64,000 bases of DNA. Source: Streptomyces sp. JH14 (GTDB lineage: Bacteria; Actinomycetota; Actinomycetes; Streptomycetales; Streptomycetaceae). Both the position numbers and the translations under genes were made by a program. This document shows positions 36,148 through 45,849 of this stretch, in pieces; within the stretch, counting starts at the first letter, position 1, and every line of letters begins with the position of its first letter. The notes under the pieces were generated by a model. It made no database searches. It was given only the letters and a program-made list of their open reading frames with translations, and was not told the origin of the DNA. The stretch spans positions 2,294,001-2,358,000 of the forward strand of contig NZ_JAJNEL010000001.1 of NCBI RefSeq assembly GCF_029428675.1. Reading direction: 5' to 3'.

Positions 36148-37977
36148 GTGCAACACCGCACCTCCAGACGCACGCTTCTCACCGTCACCGCCGCGACCGT
36201 CGCAGCGGCCGCGACCGGCGCGGTCTCCGCCCCGGGAGCCGCCGCAGCCTCCGCTTCCCACTCCGCCTCCACCACCAAGCGCCTCAAGCAGCTCATCTCC
36301 CGGATGAGCCTGGAGGAGAAGGTCGGCCAGCTCTTCGTGATGCGGGTGTACGGGCACTCCGCCACCGAGCCCGACCAGGCCGACATCGACGCCAACCTGG
36401 CCGAGATCGGGGTCCGTACCGCCGCGGAGCTGATCGCGAAGTACCACGTCGGCGGCATCATCTACTTCGCCTGGGCGCACAACACCCGCGACCCGCACCA
36501 GATCGCCGATCTCTCCAACGGCATCCAGCGCGCCGGTCTCGCCGGCCCCACTCCCCTGCCGCTGCTCATCTCCACCGACCAGGAGCACGGCATCGTCTGC
36601 CGCGTCGGCGAGCCCGCCACGCTGATGCCGGGCGCCATGGCGCTGGGCGCGGGCGGTTCGCGCTCCGACGCCCGGCAGGCCGGGCAGATCGCGGGCGCCG
36701 AGCTGGCCGCGATCGGCATCAACCAGAACTACGCCCCGGACGCCGACGTCAACGTCAACCCGGCCAACCCGGTCATCGGCGTACGTTCCTTCGGTGCCGA
36801 TCCGCAGGCCGTGGCCGCGATGGTCGCCGCCCAGGTCAAGGGGTACCAGAGCGCCGGGATCGCCTCGACGGCCAAGCACTTCCCCGGCCACGGTGACACG
36901 AACACCGACAGCCACACCGGCCTGCCGTACATCCACCACACCCGCGAGCAGTGGGCCGAGCTGGACTCGCCGCCGTTCCGGGCCGCGATCGCCGCCGGCA
37001 TCGACGCGATCATGACCGCGCACATCGTCGTCCCCGCGCTCGACCCGGCCGAGGACCCGGCCACGCTGTCCCGGCCGATCCTCACCGGCATCCTGCGCGA
37101 GGAGCTCGGTTACGACGGTGTCGTGATCACGGACTCGCTCGGCATGGAGGGCGTGCGGACGAAGTACGGCGACGCGCGCGTGCCCGTCCTCGCCCTGCAG
37201 GCAGGCGTGGACCAGCTGCTGAACCCGCCGGACCTCGACGTTTCCTGGAACGGGCTCCTGGATGCCGTGAAGAGCGGTGAGATCAGCGAGGCCCGGCTCG
37301 AGGAATCGATCCTGCGCGTCCTGCGGCTGAAGACGAAGCTGGGGTTGTTCGACGACCCGTTCGTCACCCACCGGGGTGTGGACCGTGTCGTCGGCACCCG
37401 GTCGCACCTCGCCGCCGCCGACCGGATCGCAGAGAACACCACGACGCTGCTCACCAACGATGGTGCGGTGCTGCCGCTGTCCCGCCGCTCCCACAAGAAC
37501 CTGCTGGTGGTCGGCGCCGATCCGGCCTCTCCGTCCGGCACCACCGGGCCGCCGACCACCACGCTCGCCACCGCCTTCGGCGAACTGGGTCACACGGCGA
37601 CCGCACTGTCCACCGGCACCGCGCCCACCCAGGCGAAGATCGCCGAGGCGGTGGCGGCCGCGCAGGGCAAGGACGCGGTGGTCGTGGGGACGTACAACGT
37701 GTCGGCGACCAACTCGCAGCGCACCCTGGTCAGTGCGCTCGTGGCGACCGGTGTGCCGGTGATCACGGTGGCGATCCGCAACCCGTACGACATCGCCCAA
37801 CTGCCCGCCCACGCGGCGAGCCTGGCCACGTATTCCTGGACGGACGTCGAACTGCGGGCGGCCGCACGGGTGATCGCAGGCCACGCCGAACCGGGGGGCA
37901 GGCTGCCGGTAGCGGTGCAGCGGGCCGACGATGCGACGCAGGTGCTGTACCCGATCGGCTACGGCCTGACGTACTGA
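36148..37977 (+). CDS. Tat-exported GH3 beta-N-acetylhexosaminidase
   Basis: A 609-aa glycoside hydrolase family 3 enzyme. A Tat signal (SRRTLLTVTAATVAAAA) predicts folded export. The GH3 barrel carries the NagZ-type signature KHFPGHGDTNTDSHTGLP with the catalytic Asp-His pair, and the nucleophile in GVVITDSLGMEG. A C-terminal GH3_C-type domain (about residues 400-600) is present, unlike short cytosolic NagZ. It probably removes N-acetylglucosamine from cell-wall or chitin fragments. GTG 36148 with AAGGAG 6 nt upstream is chosen over an ATG at 36094. Confidence 0.9.
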   Translation: MQHRTSRRTLLTVTAATVAAAATGAVSAPGAAAASASHSASTTKRLKQLISRMSLEEKVGQLFVMRVYGHSATEPDQADIDANLAEIGVRTAAELIAKYHVGGIIYFAWAHNTRDPHQIADLSNGIQRAGLAGPTPLPLLISTDQEHGIVCRVGEPATLMPGAMALGAGGSRSDARQAGQIAGAELAAIGINQNYAPDADVNVNPANPVIGVRSFGADPQAVAAMVAAQVKGYQSAGIASTAKHFPGHGDTNTDSHTGLPYIHHTREQWAELDSPPFRAAIAAGIDAIMTAHIVVPALDPAEDPATLSRPILTGILREELGYDGVVITDSLGMEGVRTKYGDARVPVLALQAGVDQLLNPPDLDVSWNGLLDAVKSGEISEARLEESILRVLRLKTKLGLFDDPFVTHRGVDRVVGTRSHLAAADRIAENTTTLLTNDGAVLPLSRRSHKNLLVVGADPASPSGTTGPPTTTLATAFGELGHTATALSTGTAPTQAKIAEAVAAAQGKDAVVVGTYNVSATNSQRTLVSALVATGVPVITVAIRNPYDIAQLPAHAASLATYSWTDVELRAAARVIAGHAEPGGRLPVAVQRADDATQVLYPIGYGLTY

Positions 37978-37985
37978 CCGCCGGA

Positions 37986-38025
37986 CGCCCGGTCCGCCTG
38001 TCGTGTACGTCAGGCGGACCGGGCG
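37986..38025 (+). terminator. 15-bp-stem terminator of GH3 gene
   Basis: Perfect 15-bp arms at 37986-38000 and 38011-38025 with a 10-nt loop, 8 bp after the stop codon. Confidence 0.85.
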
Positions 38026-38032
38026 TGCGTGC

Positions 38033-38061
38033 GTGTGCCGGGACACCGCGTCCCGGCACAC
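38033..38061 (-). terminator. 12-bp-stem terminator facing the S37 gene
   Basis: GTGTGCCGGGAC and its complement flank the loop ACCGC. It lies just 7 bp from the previous hairpin, and is placed to stop transcription of the convergent peptidase gene. Confidence 0.75.
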
Positions 38062-38088
38062 GTCACGCCGTTCCGGCCTTCAGGGCTG

Positions 38089-39579
38089 TTACGGCCGCAG
38101 CGCGGGGCCCTGCCTGCGCTCGCTCGTCACGTCCCGCTTGTCGAGCCGCGCGTCGTACGGCGCGAGCGGCTTCGCCTTCGCCGGGTCCGACTGCACGGCC
38201 GCCGGGGCGACACCCGCCCAGCGCAGCACGGCCGCGGTGGCCTTCGCGTTCTCGTCGGCGGCGAGACCGGCCACATTGGAGCCGTGGTTGCCGCCGGCCA
38301 CCGTGTAGACGTAGCTGTCGCGGGCGCCCGCACCGAGGCGGAAGCGCTCCGCGCCCCACGGGTCGTTCTCCCCGTACACGTACAGCATGTGGTGGGCGTG
38401 GTGCTTGATCCAGCTGTCGACGTCACGCATCACGGACGGCTGGAACTTCATCGGGATGTCACGCGGCACGAAGTTGCGCGGCGGCTGGTACCCGTACCGG
38501 CTGAGGTTGCCGAGCCACGGCTGCTCGATGTCCGGGGAGCCGAGCTGGGTGCCCGCCTGGTAGTAGTACGGTGTGTACGTGTTCAGGCCCTGGTCCGCGT
38601 AGGCGGAGAAGCCGGAGATGCTGTCGACCGAGTCCCAGATCGCCTGGTCGGGGGCGGTCGCGGCGTCGGCCGGAATGGACTCGCAGTCGGCGAGCAGGCT
38701 GTACTGCCAGAACGCCCAGACGTAGTCCATGACGACGGCTTCGTACGCCTTGTCGAGCGAGCCGACGGTGTTGAAGGTGTAGCCGTTCGCGGCGGCGTAC
38801 TCCTTGTACTTCTTCTCCAGCGGCTCGCGGCGGATCAGCGCCTCGCGCTGCACCCCGTTCAGCCGGTCGCGGCACTCCTTGGTGCCGACCTTCTCGAAGA
38901 ACCGGTCGTACGCCGAGTCCTCCTTGTTGACCACGTCGTTCGGCGCGACGTACGCGACGACGCCGTCCATGTCCTCGGGGTAGAAGCGCTCGAAGTACGT
39001 GGCGGTCATGCCGCCCTTGGAGCCGCCGGTGGCCAGCCAGTTCTTGGAGTAGATCTGCTTCAGCGCGGTGAAGACACGGTGCTGGTCGCTGGCGGCCTGC
39101 CAGATGTCGAGCTTCGACCAGTCGGCGGGCGCCGGGCGGGACGGGGTGAAGAAGCGGTACTCCAGCGAGACCTGGTTGCCGTCGACGATCCGGGTCGGCT
39201 CGGAGCGGCTGGGGTTCGTGGAGACGTTGTAACCGCTGGTGTAGAAGACCGTCGGACGGGACGTGTCCTTGTGCAGCAGGGTGATCCGCTGCTGGAACGT
39301 GCCCTTGGACGGGTGCCGGTGATCGATCGGCTGGGTGTAGTTGAGGACGAAGTAGCGGTAGCCCGCGTACGGCTTCTCCTCGATCAGGCTCATTCCTGGG
39401 ATGGCCAGGATGCGGTCCTTGATGTCCGCGTTCGTATCGCTGTCACTGCCCGCGGCGGCCTGGGCGGACTCCAACGCGGCCGGTTCAGCGGCGGTGGCCG
39501 CACCGGCCGAGGCACCCGTCGCGCCCACTGTGCCTATGAGCACCGCCAGCGACAGGAAACCTCTGAGCGTCTTGCGCAT
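38089..39579 (-). CDS. S37-family prolyl tri/tetrapeptidyl aminopeptidase
   Basis: A 496-aa secreted serine peptidase of the S37 family, known from Streptomyces as releasing proline-ending tri- and tetrapeptides. Signal peptide (residues 1-31, ending ATAAEP). Catalytic Ser187 in WLATGGSKGGMTATYF; the Asp is probably in YVYGENDPWGAERF and the His in VAGGNHGSNV. Length agrees with the family. GGGGAGGG lies just before the ATG. It acts outside the cell on protein breakdown products. Single gene, convergent with the GH3 gene. Confidence 0.9.
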   Translation of the reverse strand: MRKTLRGFLSLAVLIGTVGATGASAGAATAAEPAALESAQAAAGSDSDTNADIKDRILAIPGMSLIEEKPYAGYRYFVLNYTQPIDHRHPSKGTFQQRITLLHKDTSRPTVFYTSGYNVSTNPSRSEPTRIVDGNQVSLEYRFFTPSRPAPADWSKLDIWQAASDQHRVFTALKQIYSKNWLATGGSKGGMTATYFERFYPEDMDGVVAYVAPNDVVNKEDSAYDRFFEKVGTKECRDRLNGVQREALIRREPLEKKYKEYAAANGYTFNTVGSLDKAYEAVVMDYVWAFWQYSLLADCESIPADAATAPDQAIWDSVDSISGFSAYADQGLNTYTPYYYQAGTQLGSPDIEQPWLGNLSRYGYQPPRNFVPRDIPMKFQPSVMRDVDSWIKHHAHHMLYVYGENDPWGAERFRLGAGARDSYVYTVAGGNHGSNVAGLAADENAKATAAVLRWAGVAPAAVQSDPAKAKPLAPYDARLDKRDVTSERRQGPALRP

Positions 39580-39683
39580 ACACCCTCCCCTTGATTCACA
39601 GCATTCAGCGTGAACCTAGCGGTGGCAACACCCGGCCCGCCAGACCCTGTTGTCACAGCGTCAGCGTGAACATCGCGTGTCCG

Positions 39684-40130
39684 TCAACGTGAGCAGAGGA
39701 TCCATCCCGTGGAGGCCGAGGCGCCCGCGACCGAGCCCGAGGCCCGTACGCACCGGTGCAGCGCATGCACCGTCACCGGGCCGGCCAGCGTGGTGAACCG
39801 GCCGCTGTCGACGACCGGCCCGCCACCGCGCGCCTGGATCAGGACGGACATCGCGCGGCGCTTGCCCGGCTTCGTCGTGACCGCCACCGCACAGGCATAG
39901 CCGCGGCTCTTGTACACACGCAGCTCGCCGGTCGCGAACTTCACCGTCTCCGCGGGCCGTCCGCTGCACACCGATGCCGCCTCGGCGCTGTTCGCTCCGG
40001 TACCGCCGAGCACCAGCCCGACGGCGCCCACCAGCGCCGGGACAAGCAGCCGCGCGCATGCCCGGCGCCCTCCGCCGACGCTTCCCCTTGCCGCACTTCC
40101 GGTTCCCCTGATCCCCAGCAGACCCCTCAC
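39684..40130 (-). CDS. small secreted protein, function unknown
   Basis: About 148 aa from GTG 40130; the start is uncertain, because open frame continues to an ATG at 40322. A signal peptide (ARLLVPALVGAVGLVLGG, cleavage near AEA) precedes a mature part of about 95 residues with four cysteines (SVCSGRP, GYACAVAV, HRCVRAS, WILCSR), probably two disulfides. The family is not recognised. The following gene also encodes a small secreted protein, but on the other strand. Confidence 0.6.
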   Translation of the reverse strand: MRGLLGIRGTGSAARGSVGGGRRACARLLVPALVGAVGLVLGGTGANSAEAASVCSGRPAETVKFATGELRVYKSRGYACAVAVTTKPGKRRAMSVLIQARGGGPVVDSGRFTTLAGPVTVHALHRCVRASGSVAGASASTGWILCSR

Positions 40131-40300
40131 CCCATCCACCCCATCGAACACTCGCGCTCCTACCCGACGCAGATGCGCACATGCGTACGACGCGAGAGGC
40201 CATCCGGAGGTTGCACCCGGCGCGCTATGCATCCGGCGCAAACGAACCGCCACACCATTGATCAAGCAGGACATACCCCTACGAAAAGACAGGACCTGTC

Positions 40301-40789
40301 GTGATCCCGCTCCGCCATGCACCCGGCCTCCGCCGTCGCCGCACCGCCGGCCGCACCCTGATCGCGGCCGCTCTGCTCGCCGCCGCCTCCGTGGCCCCGG
40401 CCGCAGCCGCCCCGCAGGCCCCGGCAGCCCCGGCGGCGGTGCGCGCCGCGTCCACCCCCGCCTACCAGCAGGTGGCCCACTTCTACGGCGCCTACATCGA
40501 CGCCGTCACAGCCGAGGGCGGCGGCAAGCTCGCCACCGCCCTGAGGTCCTTCTATCTCACGCCAGCGCTCCGCTCGCAGCTGCGCTCCTGGGAGACGCGC
40601 AACCATGCGGACGGCGTCCTGCGCGCCCAGAACACACCGATCGCCTTCAAGGTCACCCGGGGCGACAGCGGCGGCGGTCACACCTGGTCGAAGGTGCGGC
40701 TGACCTGGAGCGGCGGCAAGCACCCCCTGTACAGCCATCTGACCGTGCAGTCGGACCTGCAGACCGGAAAGATCTCCGGCATCCGCTGA
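40301..40789 (+). CDS. small secreted protein, function unknown
   Basis: A 162-aa protein with a signal peptide (basic RRRRTAGR, hydrophobic TLIAAALLAAASVAPAAA). The mature domain (about residues 50-162) starts AYQQVAHFYGAYIDAVTAEGGGK and ends with VRLTWSGGKHPLYSHLTVQSDLQTGKISGI, a pattern like NTF2-type or DUF3828-like small secreted domains, but I cannot assign it. GTG start after a weak AGGA site. Convergent with the ABC exporter gene. Confidence 0.7.
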   Translation: MIPLRHAPGLRRRRTAGRTLIAAALLAAASVAPAAAAPQAPAAPAAVRAASTPAYQQVAHFYGAYIDAVTAEGGGKLATALRSFYLTPALRSQLRSWETRNHADGVLRAQNTPIAFKVTRGDSGGGHTWSKVRLTWSGGKHPLYSHLTVQSDLQTGKISGIR

Positions 40790-40807
40790 TCGCGTACGCC
40801 CGGCCGC

Positions 40808-43800
40808 TCACACCCCCGCGGGCTCGTCCTCCCCGATGAAGGTCCGCCACAGCACGGCGTAGCGCCCGTCCTCGGCGAGGAGTTCGTCATGCGTGCCGTC
40901 CTCGACGACCCGGCCGTGGTCCATCACCACGACCCGGTCGGCGCGGGCAGCCGTGGTCAGCCGGTGGGCGACGACGAGGGTGGTGCGGCGGCCGGTGAGC
41001 CGGTCGGTCGCCTGGTTGACCTGGGCCTCGCTGGCGAGGTCCAGGGAGGCGGTCGCCTCGTCGAGCAACAGGATGTCCGGGTCGACGAGTTCGGCGCGGG
41101 CGAGCGCGATCAGCTGGCGCTGGCCCGCCGAGAGGTTGCGGCCCCGCTCGGCGACCTCGTGCAGATAGCCGCCGTCCAGTGTGGCGATCATGTCGTGGGC
41201 GCCGACCGCCCGGGCCGCGGCCTCCACCTGTGCGTCGGTGGCGTCCGGCCTCCCGTAGGCGATGGCGTCACGGACCGTACCCGCGAAGAGATACGCCTCC
41301 TGCGGGACGACTCCGAGCCGGTGCCGGTACGCGGTGCGGTCGAGGTGGCGCAGGTCGGTGCCGTCCGCCGTGACCCGGCCGCCCGTCGGGTCGTAGAACC
41401 GGGCGACGAGCTTGACGAGGGTGGACTTCCCGGCGCCGGTCTCGCCGACGAACGCGACGGTCTGACCGGCGGGGATCCGCAGGTCGATGCCAGTGAGGGC
41501 CTCTTCCTCGTCGTCGCCGGAGCCGTACGCGAACGACACGTCCTCGAACGCGATCTCGCCGCGCAGCGACAGCACGTCCAGCGGCTTCTCGGCGTCGGCG
41601 GTGGAGGTCGGCTCCCGGAGGAGTTCCTGGATGCGGCCCAGCGAGACCGTCGCCTGCTGGTAGCCGTCGAAGACCTGGGAGAGCTGCTGCACCGGCGCGA
41701 AGAACAGGTCGATGTAGAGCAGATACGCGACAAGGGCACCCGTGGTGAGCGTGCCGTCGTCGACCCGGCCCGCGCCGACGATGAGGACCGCGGCCGCGGC
41801 CACCGACGAGAGCAGCTGCACGAACGGGAAGTAGACCGAGATCAGCCACTGACCGCGGACCCGGGCCTCGCGGTAGTGGTCGCTGCGGCCGGCGAACCGC
41901 TCGGCGCCGTCCCGCTCGCGGCGGAACGCCTGCACGATACGGAGGCCGGAGACGGACTCCTGCAGGTCGGCGTTGACGACGCTGATCCGCTCACGGGCCA
42001 GCTCGTACGCCTTGACGCTCCTGCGGCGGAAGAAGAACGTGCCGACGACCAGCACCGGAAGCGTCGCGAAGACGACCAGCGCCAGCTCCACGTCGAGGAC
42101 GAGCAGCGCGGCCATGATGCCGAAGAACGTGACGACGGAGACGAACGCCGTGACGAGGCCGGTCTGCAGGAACGTGGACAGCGCGTCCACGTCCGTCGTC
42201 ATCCGGGTCATGATGCGGCCGGTCAGCTCGCGCTCGTAGTAGTCGAGGCCGAGCCGCTGGAGCTGCGCGAAGATCTTCAGCCGCAGTGAGTAGAGCACCC
42301 GCTCGCCGGTGCGGCCCGTCATCCGGGTCTCGCCGATCTGTGCCGCCCACTGCACCAGCACGATCAGCAGCGCGAGGACGGAGGCCGTCCAGACCGCGCC
42401 GAGTGCCATCCGGGTGACGCCCTGGTCGATGCCGTGCCTGATCAGTACCGGCAGGAGCAGGCTCATGCCCGCGTCGACGGCGACGAGCGCCAGACTCACC
42501 AGCAGCGGGAGCCCGAAGCCGCGTAGCAGCCCGCGCAGCCCGTACGACTCCTCGGAGCGCACGGCGCGCGCCTCGTCGATGTCCGGGGTGTCCGTGGCCG
42601 GGGGCAGCGCCTCGACCTGGGCGAGCAGCTCGGGGGTGGCCGGCATGTCGGCCGCGCCGGTGTCGCGGGATTTCTCCTTGCGGACCCAGAGCCCGGGGCT
42701 GATGCCCTGCTCGGCGTCGAAATCGGCTTCCAGCTCCTCCTGGAACGCGCGGTCGTCCTCGGGTGACATGCCGGCCCCGGCCGGCTGGTGGCCCGGAGAG
42801 GTACCGCCCAGCTCGTCGGGGTCGGTCAGCAGACGCCGGTACAGCGGGGAGCGGGCCTCCAGCTCCTCGTGCGTACCGATGTCGGCGAGCCGGCCCTTCT
42901 CCAGGACGGCGATCCGGTCGGCGAGGCCGAGGGTGGACCGGCGGTGGGCGATCAGCAGGGTGGTGCGGCCCGCCATGACCTGCGCCAGCGCCTCGTGGAT
43001 CTCGTGCTCGACGCGGGCGTCGACGGCGGAGGTGGCGTCGTCGAGGAGGAGCAGCCGGGGGTCGGTGAGGATGGCGCGGGCGAGCGCGACGCGCTGGCGC
43101 TGACCACCGGAGAGGGTGAGTCCGTGCTCGCCGACCTTGGTGTCGTAGCCGAGCGGCAGATCGGCGATGAACCCGTCGGCCTGGGCGGCGCGGGCGGCCT
43201 GCTCGATCTCCTCCTGGGTGGCGTCCGGGTGTCCGTACGCGATGTTGGCGCGGACCGTGTCGGAGAAGAGGAAGCTGTCCTCCGGCACGAGGCCGATGGC
43301 GGCCCGCAGCGAGTCGTGGGTGAGCTCACGGACGTCGTGGCCGCCGACCAGGACGGCGCCGTGCGACACGTCGTAGAAGCGGGGCAGGAGGAGCGAGACG
43401 GTGGACTTCCCGCTGCCGGACGCGCCGACGACGGCGACGGTCTCGCCGGGCTCGATGGTCAGCGAGAACCCGTCGAGGACCGGCCGCTCGGGGTCGTACC
43501 CGAACCGTACGTCGTCGAACTCGACGCTGGCGGGGGCGTCGGCCGGGAGCTCCACCGTGCCGTCCCGCATGGTCGGCTCGGTGTCGATCAGTTCGAGTAC
43601 GCGCTCCACACCGGCACGGGCCTGCTGCCCGATGGTGAGGACCATGGCCAGCATCCGGACCGGTCCGACGAGCTGGGCGAGATAGGTGGAGAACGCGACG
43701 AACGTACCGAGGGTGATCTCGCCGCGGGTGGCCAGCCAGCCGCCGAGGGCCAGCATCGCCACCTGGCCGAGCGCGGGGACCGACTGGAGGGCGGGGGTGT

Positions 43801-44554
43801 ACCTGGAGTTCAGCCGGATCGTGCGCAGCCGCCCGGCGAACAGCTTCCGGCCGACCTCGCGCAGCTTGCCGGTCTCCTGCTCCTCCTGCCCGAACCCCTT
43901 GACGACCCGGACACCGGAGACGGCCCCGTCGACGACCGTCGCGACTGCGGCGGCCTGCCCCTGGGCGTACCAGGTGGCGGGGAAGAGCCGGGTGCGGGAG
44001 CGGCGGGCGATGAACCAGAGAGCGGGGGCGACGGCGAGCGCGACCAGGGTCAGCAGCGGCGAGAGCCACGCCATGATCGCCAGGGACATGAGGAAGAGCA
44101 GGATGTTCCCGATGGTCATCGGGAGCATGAACAGAAGCCCCTGGATCAGCTGCAGGTCGCTGGTGGCGCGCCCGACGACCTGACCGGTGGACAGCTCGTC
44201 CTGCCGCTTCCCGTCGAGCCGGGAGATCGTCCCGTACATCCCGGTCCGCAGATCGTGCTGTACGTCGAGTGCCAGCCGGCCGCCGTAGTAGCGGCGGATG
44301 TACGTCGATGCGTACACGAGCACGGCGGCCACCATCAGCAGCCCCGTCCAGACGCCGAGGGACCGGGTGTGGTCGACGACGACATCGTCGATGATCACCT
44401 TGGTGATCAGCGGGACGACCGCCATCACGGCCATGCCGGCGAGCGACGAGCCGAGAGCCAGCAGCACATTGCGCCGGTAGCGCCATGCGTAGCCGGCCAG
44501 CCGCCGGGCCCAGCCCCGCTGCTCCACGTCCGTGCCCGTGTCGCCGTCCGTCAC
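40808..44554 (-). CDS. fused heterodimer-type ABC exporter (TMD-NBD-TMD-NBD)
   Basis: A 1248-aa full-length type IV ABC exporter. TMD1 about 28-320; NBD1 with Walker A GASGSGKST from 377, signature LSGGQ 481-485, Walker B ending D505-D506 and His537. A charged linker (about 585-665) leads to TMD2 (680-975); NBD2 with Walker A GETGAGKST from 1037, signature LSAGQ 1141-1145, Walker B D1165-E1166 and His1197. NBD1 has Asp in place of the catalytic Glu and NBD2 has the altered signature, so one ATP site is degenerate, as in TM287/288-type exporters. Exports an unknown lipid, drug or peptide. Confidence 0.92.
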   Translation of the reverse strand: MTDGDTGTDVEQRGWARRLAGYAWRYRRNVLLALGSSLAGMAVMAVVPLITKVIIDDVVVDHTRSLGVWTGLLMVAAVLVYASTYIRRYYGGRLALDVQHDLRTGMYGTISRLDGKRQDELSTGQVVGRATSDLQLIQGLLFMLPMTIGNILLFLMSLAIMAWLSPLLTLVALAVAPALWFIARRSRTRLFPATWYAQGQAAAVATVVDGAVSGVRVVKGFGQEEQETGKLREVGRKLFAGRLRTIRLNSRYTPALQSVPALGQVAMLALGGWLATRGEITLGTFVAFSTYLAQLVGPVRMLAMVLTIGQQARAGVERVLELIDTEPTMRDGTVELPADAPASVEFDDVRFGYDPERPVLDGFSLTIEPGETVAVVGASGSGKSTVSLLLPRFYDVSHGAVLVGGHDVRELTHDSLRAAIGLVPEDSFLFSDTVRANIAYGHPDATQEEIEQAARAAQADGFIADLPLGYDTKVGEHGLTLSGGQRQRVALARAILTDPRLLLLDDATSAVDARVEHEIHEALAQVMAGRTTLLIAHRRSTLGLADRIAVLEKGRLADIGTHEELEARSPLYRRLLTDPDELGGTSPGHQPAGAGMSPEDDRAFQEELEADFDAEQGISPGLWVRKEKSRDTGAADMPATPELLAQVEALPPATDTPDIDEARAVRSEESYGLRGLLRGFGLPLLVSLALVAVDAGMSLLLPVLIRHGIDQGVTRMALGAVWTASVLALLIVLVQWAAQIGETRMTGRTGERVLYSLRLKIFAQLQRLGLDYYERELTGRIMTRMTTDVDALSTFLQTGLVTAFVSVVTFFGIMAALLVLDVELALVVFATLPVLVVGTFFFRRRSVKAYELARERISVVNADLQESVSGLRIVQAFRRERDGAERFAGRSDHYREARVRGQWLISVYFPFVQLLSSVAAAAVLIVGAGRVDDGTLTTGALVAYLLYIDLFFAPVQQLSQVFDGYQQATVSLGRIQELLREPTSTADAEKPLDVLSLRGEIAFEDVSFAYGSGDDEEEALTGIDLRIPAGQTVAFVGETGAGKSTLVKLVARFYDPTGGRVTADGTDLRHLDRTAYRHRLGVVPQEAYLFAGTVRDAIAYGRPDATDAQVEAAARAVGAHDMIATLDGGYLHEVAERGRNLSAGQRQLIALARAELVDPDILLLDEATASLDLASEAQVNQATDRLTGRRTTLVVAHRLTTAARADRVVVMDHGRVVEDGTHDELLAEDGRYAVLWRTFIGEDEPAGV

Positions 44555-44714
44555 CGATACCTCCCGTTGGACCTGCTCTACCGGAAGGAACCAACGCGAT
44601 CAGCTGCGATTTTCATCCCGCCGTCACAAAGACCCGCCCTTCGGCGTAGGACCGTGGAGGTCCGGCGTACGTCTTCGGGCGGAGGGCCGACGGGCGGGTC
44701 GCGGCCCCGGCGGT

Positions 44715-45707
44715 CTAGGAGGACCCGGGCGTCGCCGTCACCATCGGCACGGCGGGCGCCTCCGGAACCGCCGGGACCGCTTCCTGCGGCAGGGGCGGCG
44801 CAGTGATGCGCCTGATCGGCGGCGCAGTGATGCTCCTGTTCGGCGGGACGGCCGCGTTCAGGTCCTTGTGGATGGCCCGGGCGACGGCCTGGATGGTGTT
44901 GACGCCGTCGTTCATCGTGTTGTTGTCCTGGGTGAGCACGGTGATCCCGTAGTCGTGCCCCTTTCCGGTGAACGCGCCGATGCTGTGCACCCGCCAGCCG
45001 TGCGTGGCGCGCGGCAGCCAGCCGTTCTTCACCTGCACGGTCACCCCGGACGGGGCACCGGCGGGTGTCCCCCAGCGCTGCGAGGAGATGACCTTGTGCA
45101 TCAGGCCGAGCTCGTACGCCCGCGCGCTGTCGCTGAGCACGGAGTTCCTGGCGGTCAGCAGGGTCAGCAGTCTGAGTTCGTCCTGCGCGGTGATCTGGGT
45201 CAGCCCCCAGTAGCCACCGGAGCCGGGCACGGTGTGCGTCATGCCCGCGGCCTTCAGGAACGCGTTCACCTTGGCCACGCCGAGCTGATTCCACAGACTG
45301 GTGGTCGCGTTGTTGTCGGACTTGGTGATCATGGCGGTGCTGAGATCGATCTCGCGCTGCGTGAGATAGCGGTTGTGCTTCGTGTTGTCCCAGAGCAGCG
45401 TGGCGAGGACGGTCGCCTTCACGACGCTCGCGGAGTCGTACCTGCTCGTGGACCGGAACGTGCACGACGTCTTCGTGGTCCGGTCGTAGAGCGCGATCGC
45501 CGTGGTCGACTTGCGCCCCTTGAGCACGGCGGTGATGTCCTTCGACAGCTTGGCGGCGAGTCCCGCCTTGCCGGAGGTACAGCTCACGGTCGGCGTCGCG
45601 GCCGCGGCCGGCGTGGCGGCGAGCGTCACGGGTGCGAGTACGCCTGCGGCGAGCGTGACGGCGAGAACGGTGTGCGCGCGGCGGGATATTCGAGGCTGGT
45701 CCGTCAT
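44715..45707 (-). CDS. secreted class A beta-lactamase-like serine hydrolase
   Basis: About 330 aa. Signal peptide (residues 1-37, cleavage after AAAA). The penicillin-recognising fold motifs are all visible: S-V-V-K in YDSASVVKATV, S-D-N in TKSDNNATTSLW, and K-N-G (instead of KTG) in TVQVKNGWLP. A proline-rich tail of about 50 residues (with the repeated RSITAPP/RRITAPP) ends the protein. No clear omega-loop Glu as in true lactamases, so it may be a carboxypeptidase-like or inactive relative. ATG 45707 is preferred over the upstream frame. Confidence 0.82.
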   Translation of the reverse strand: MTDQPRISRRAHTVLAVTLAAGVLAPVTLAATPAAAATPTVSCTSGKAGLAAKLSKDITAVLKGRKSTTAIALYDRTTKTSCTFRSTSRYDSASVVKATVLATLLWDNTKHNRYLTQREIDLSTAMITKSDNNATTSLWNQLGVAKVNAFLKAAGMTHTVPGSGGYWGLTQITAQDELRLLTLLTARNSVLSDSARAYELGLMHKVISSQRWGTPAGAPSGVTVQVKNGWLPRATHGWRVHSIGAFTGKGHDYGITVLTQDNNTMNDGVNTIQAVARAIHKDLNAAVPPNRSITAPPIRRITAPPLPQEAVPAVPEAPAVPMVTATPGSS

Positions 45708-45849
45708 CAGACGTGTCCCCCTGAGTGGTCTGCGCGGTGCGCCCCCTGCACACCCGGCACACAGAAGACTCCTGACCGGCCGGAAAGTTGTACGCGCGCA
45801 GCCCGGACGGCCGAGTTGTGACGCGAGGCCCCGGGAGAGCCGGAGGGCC

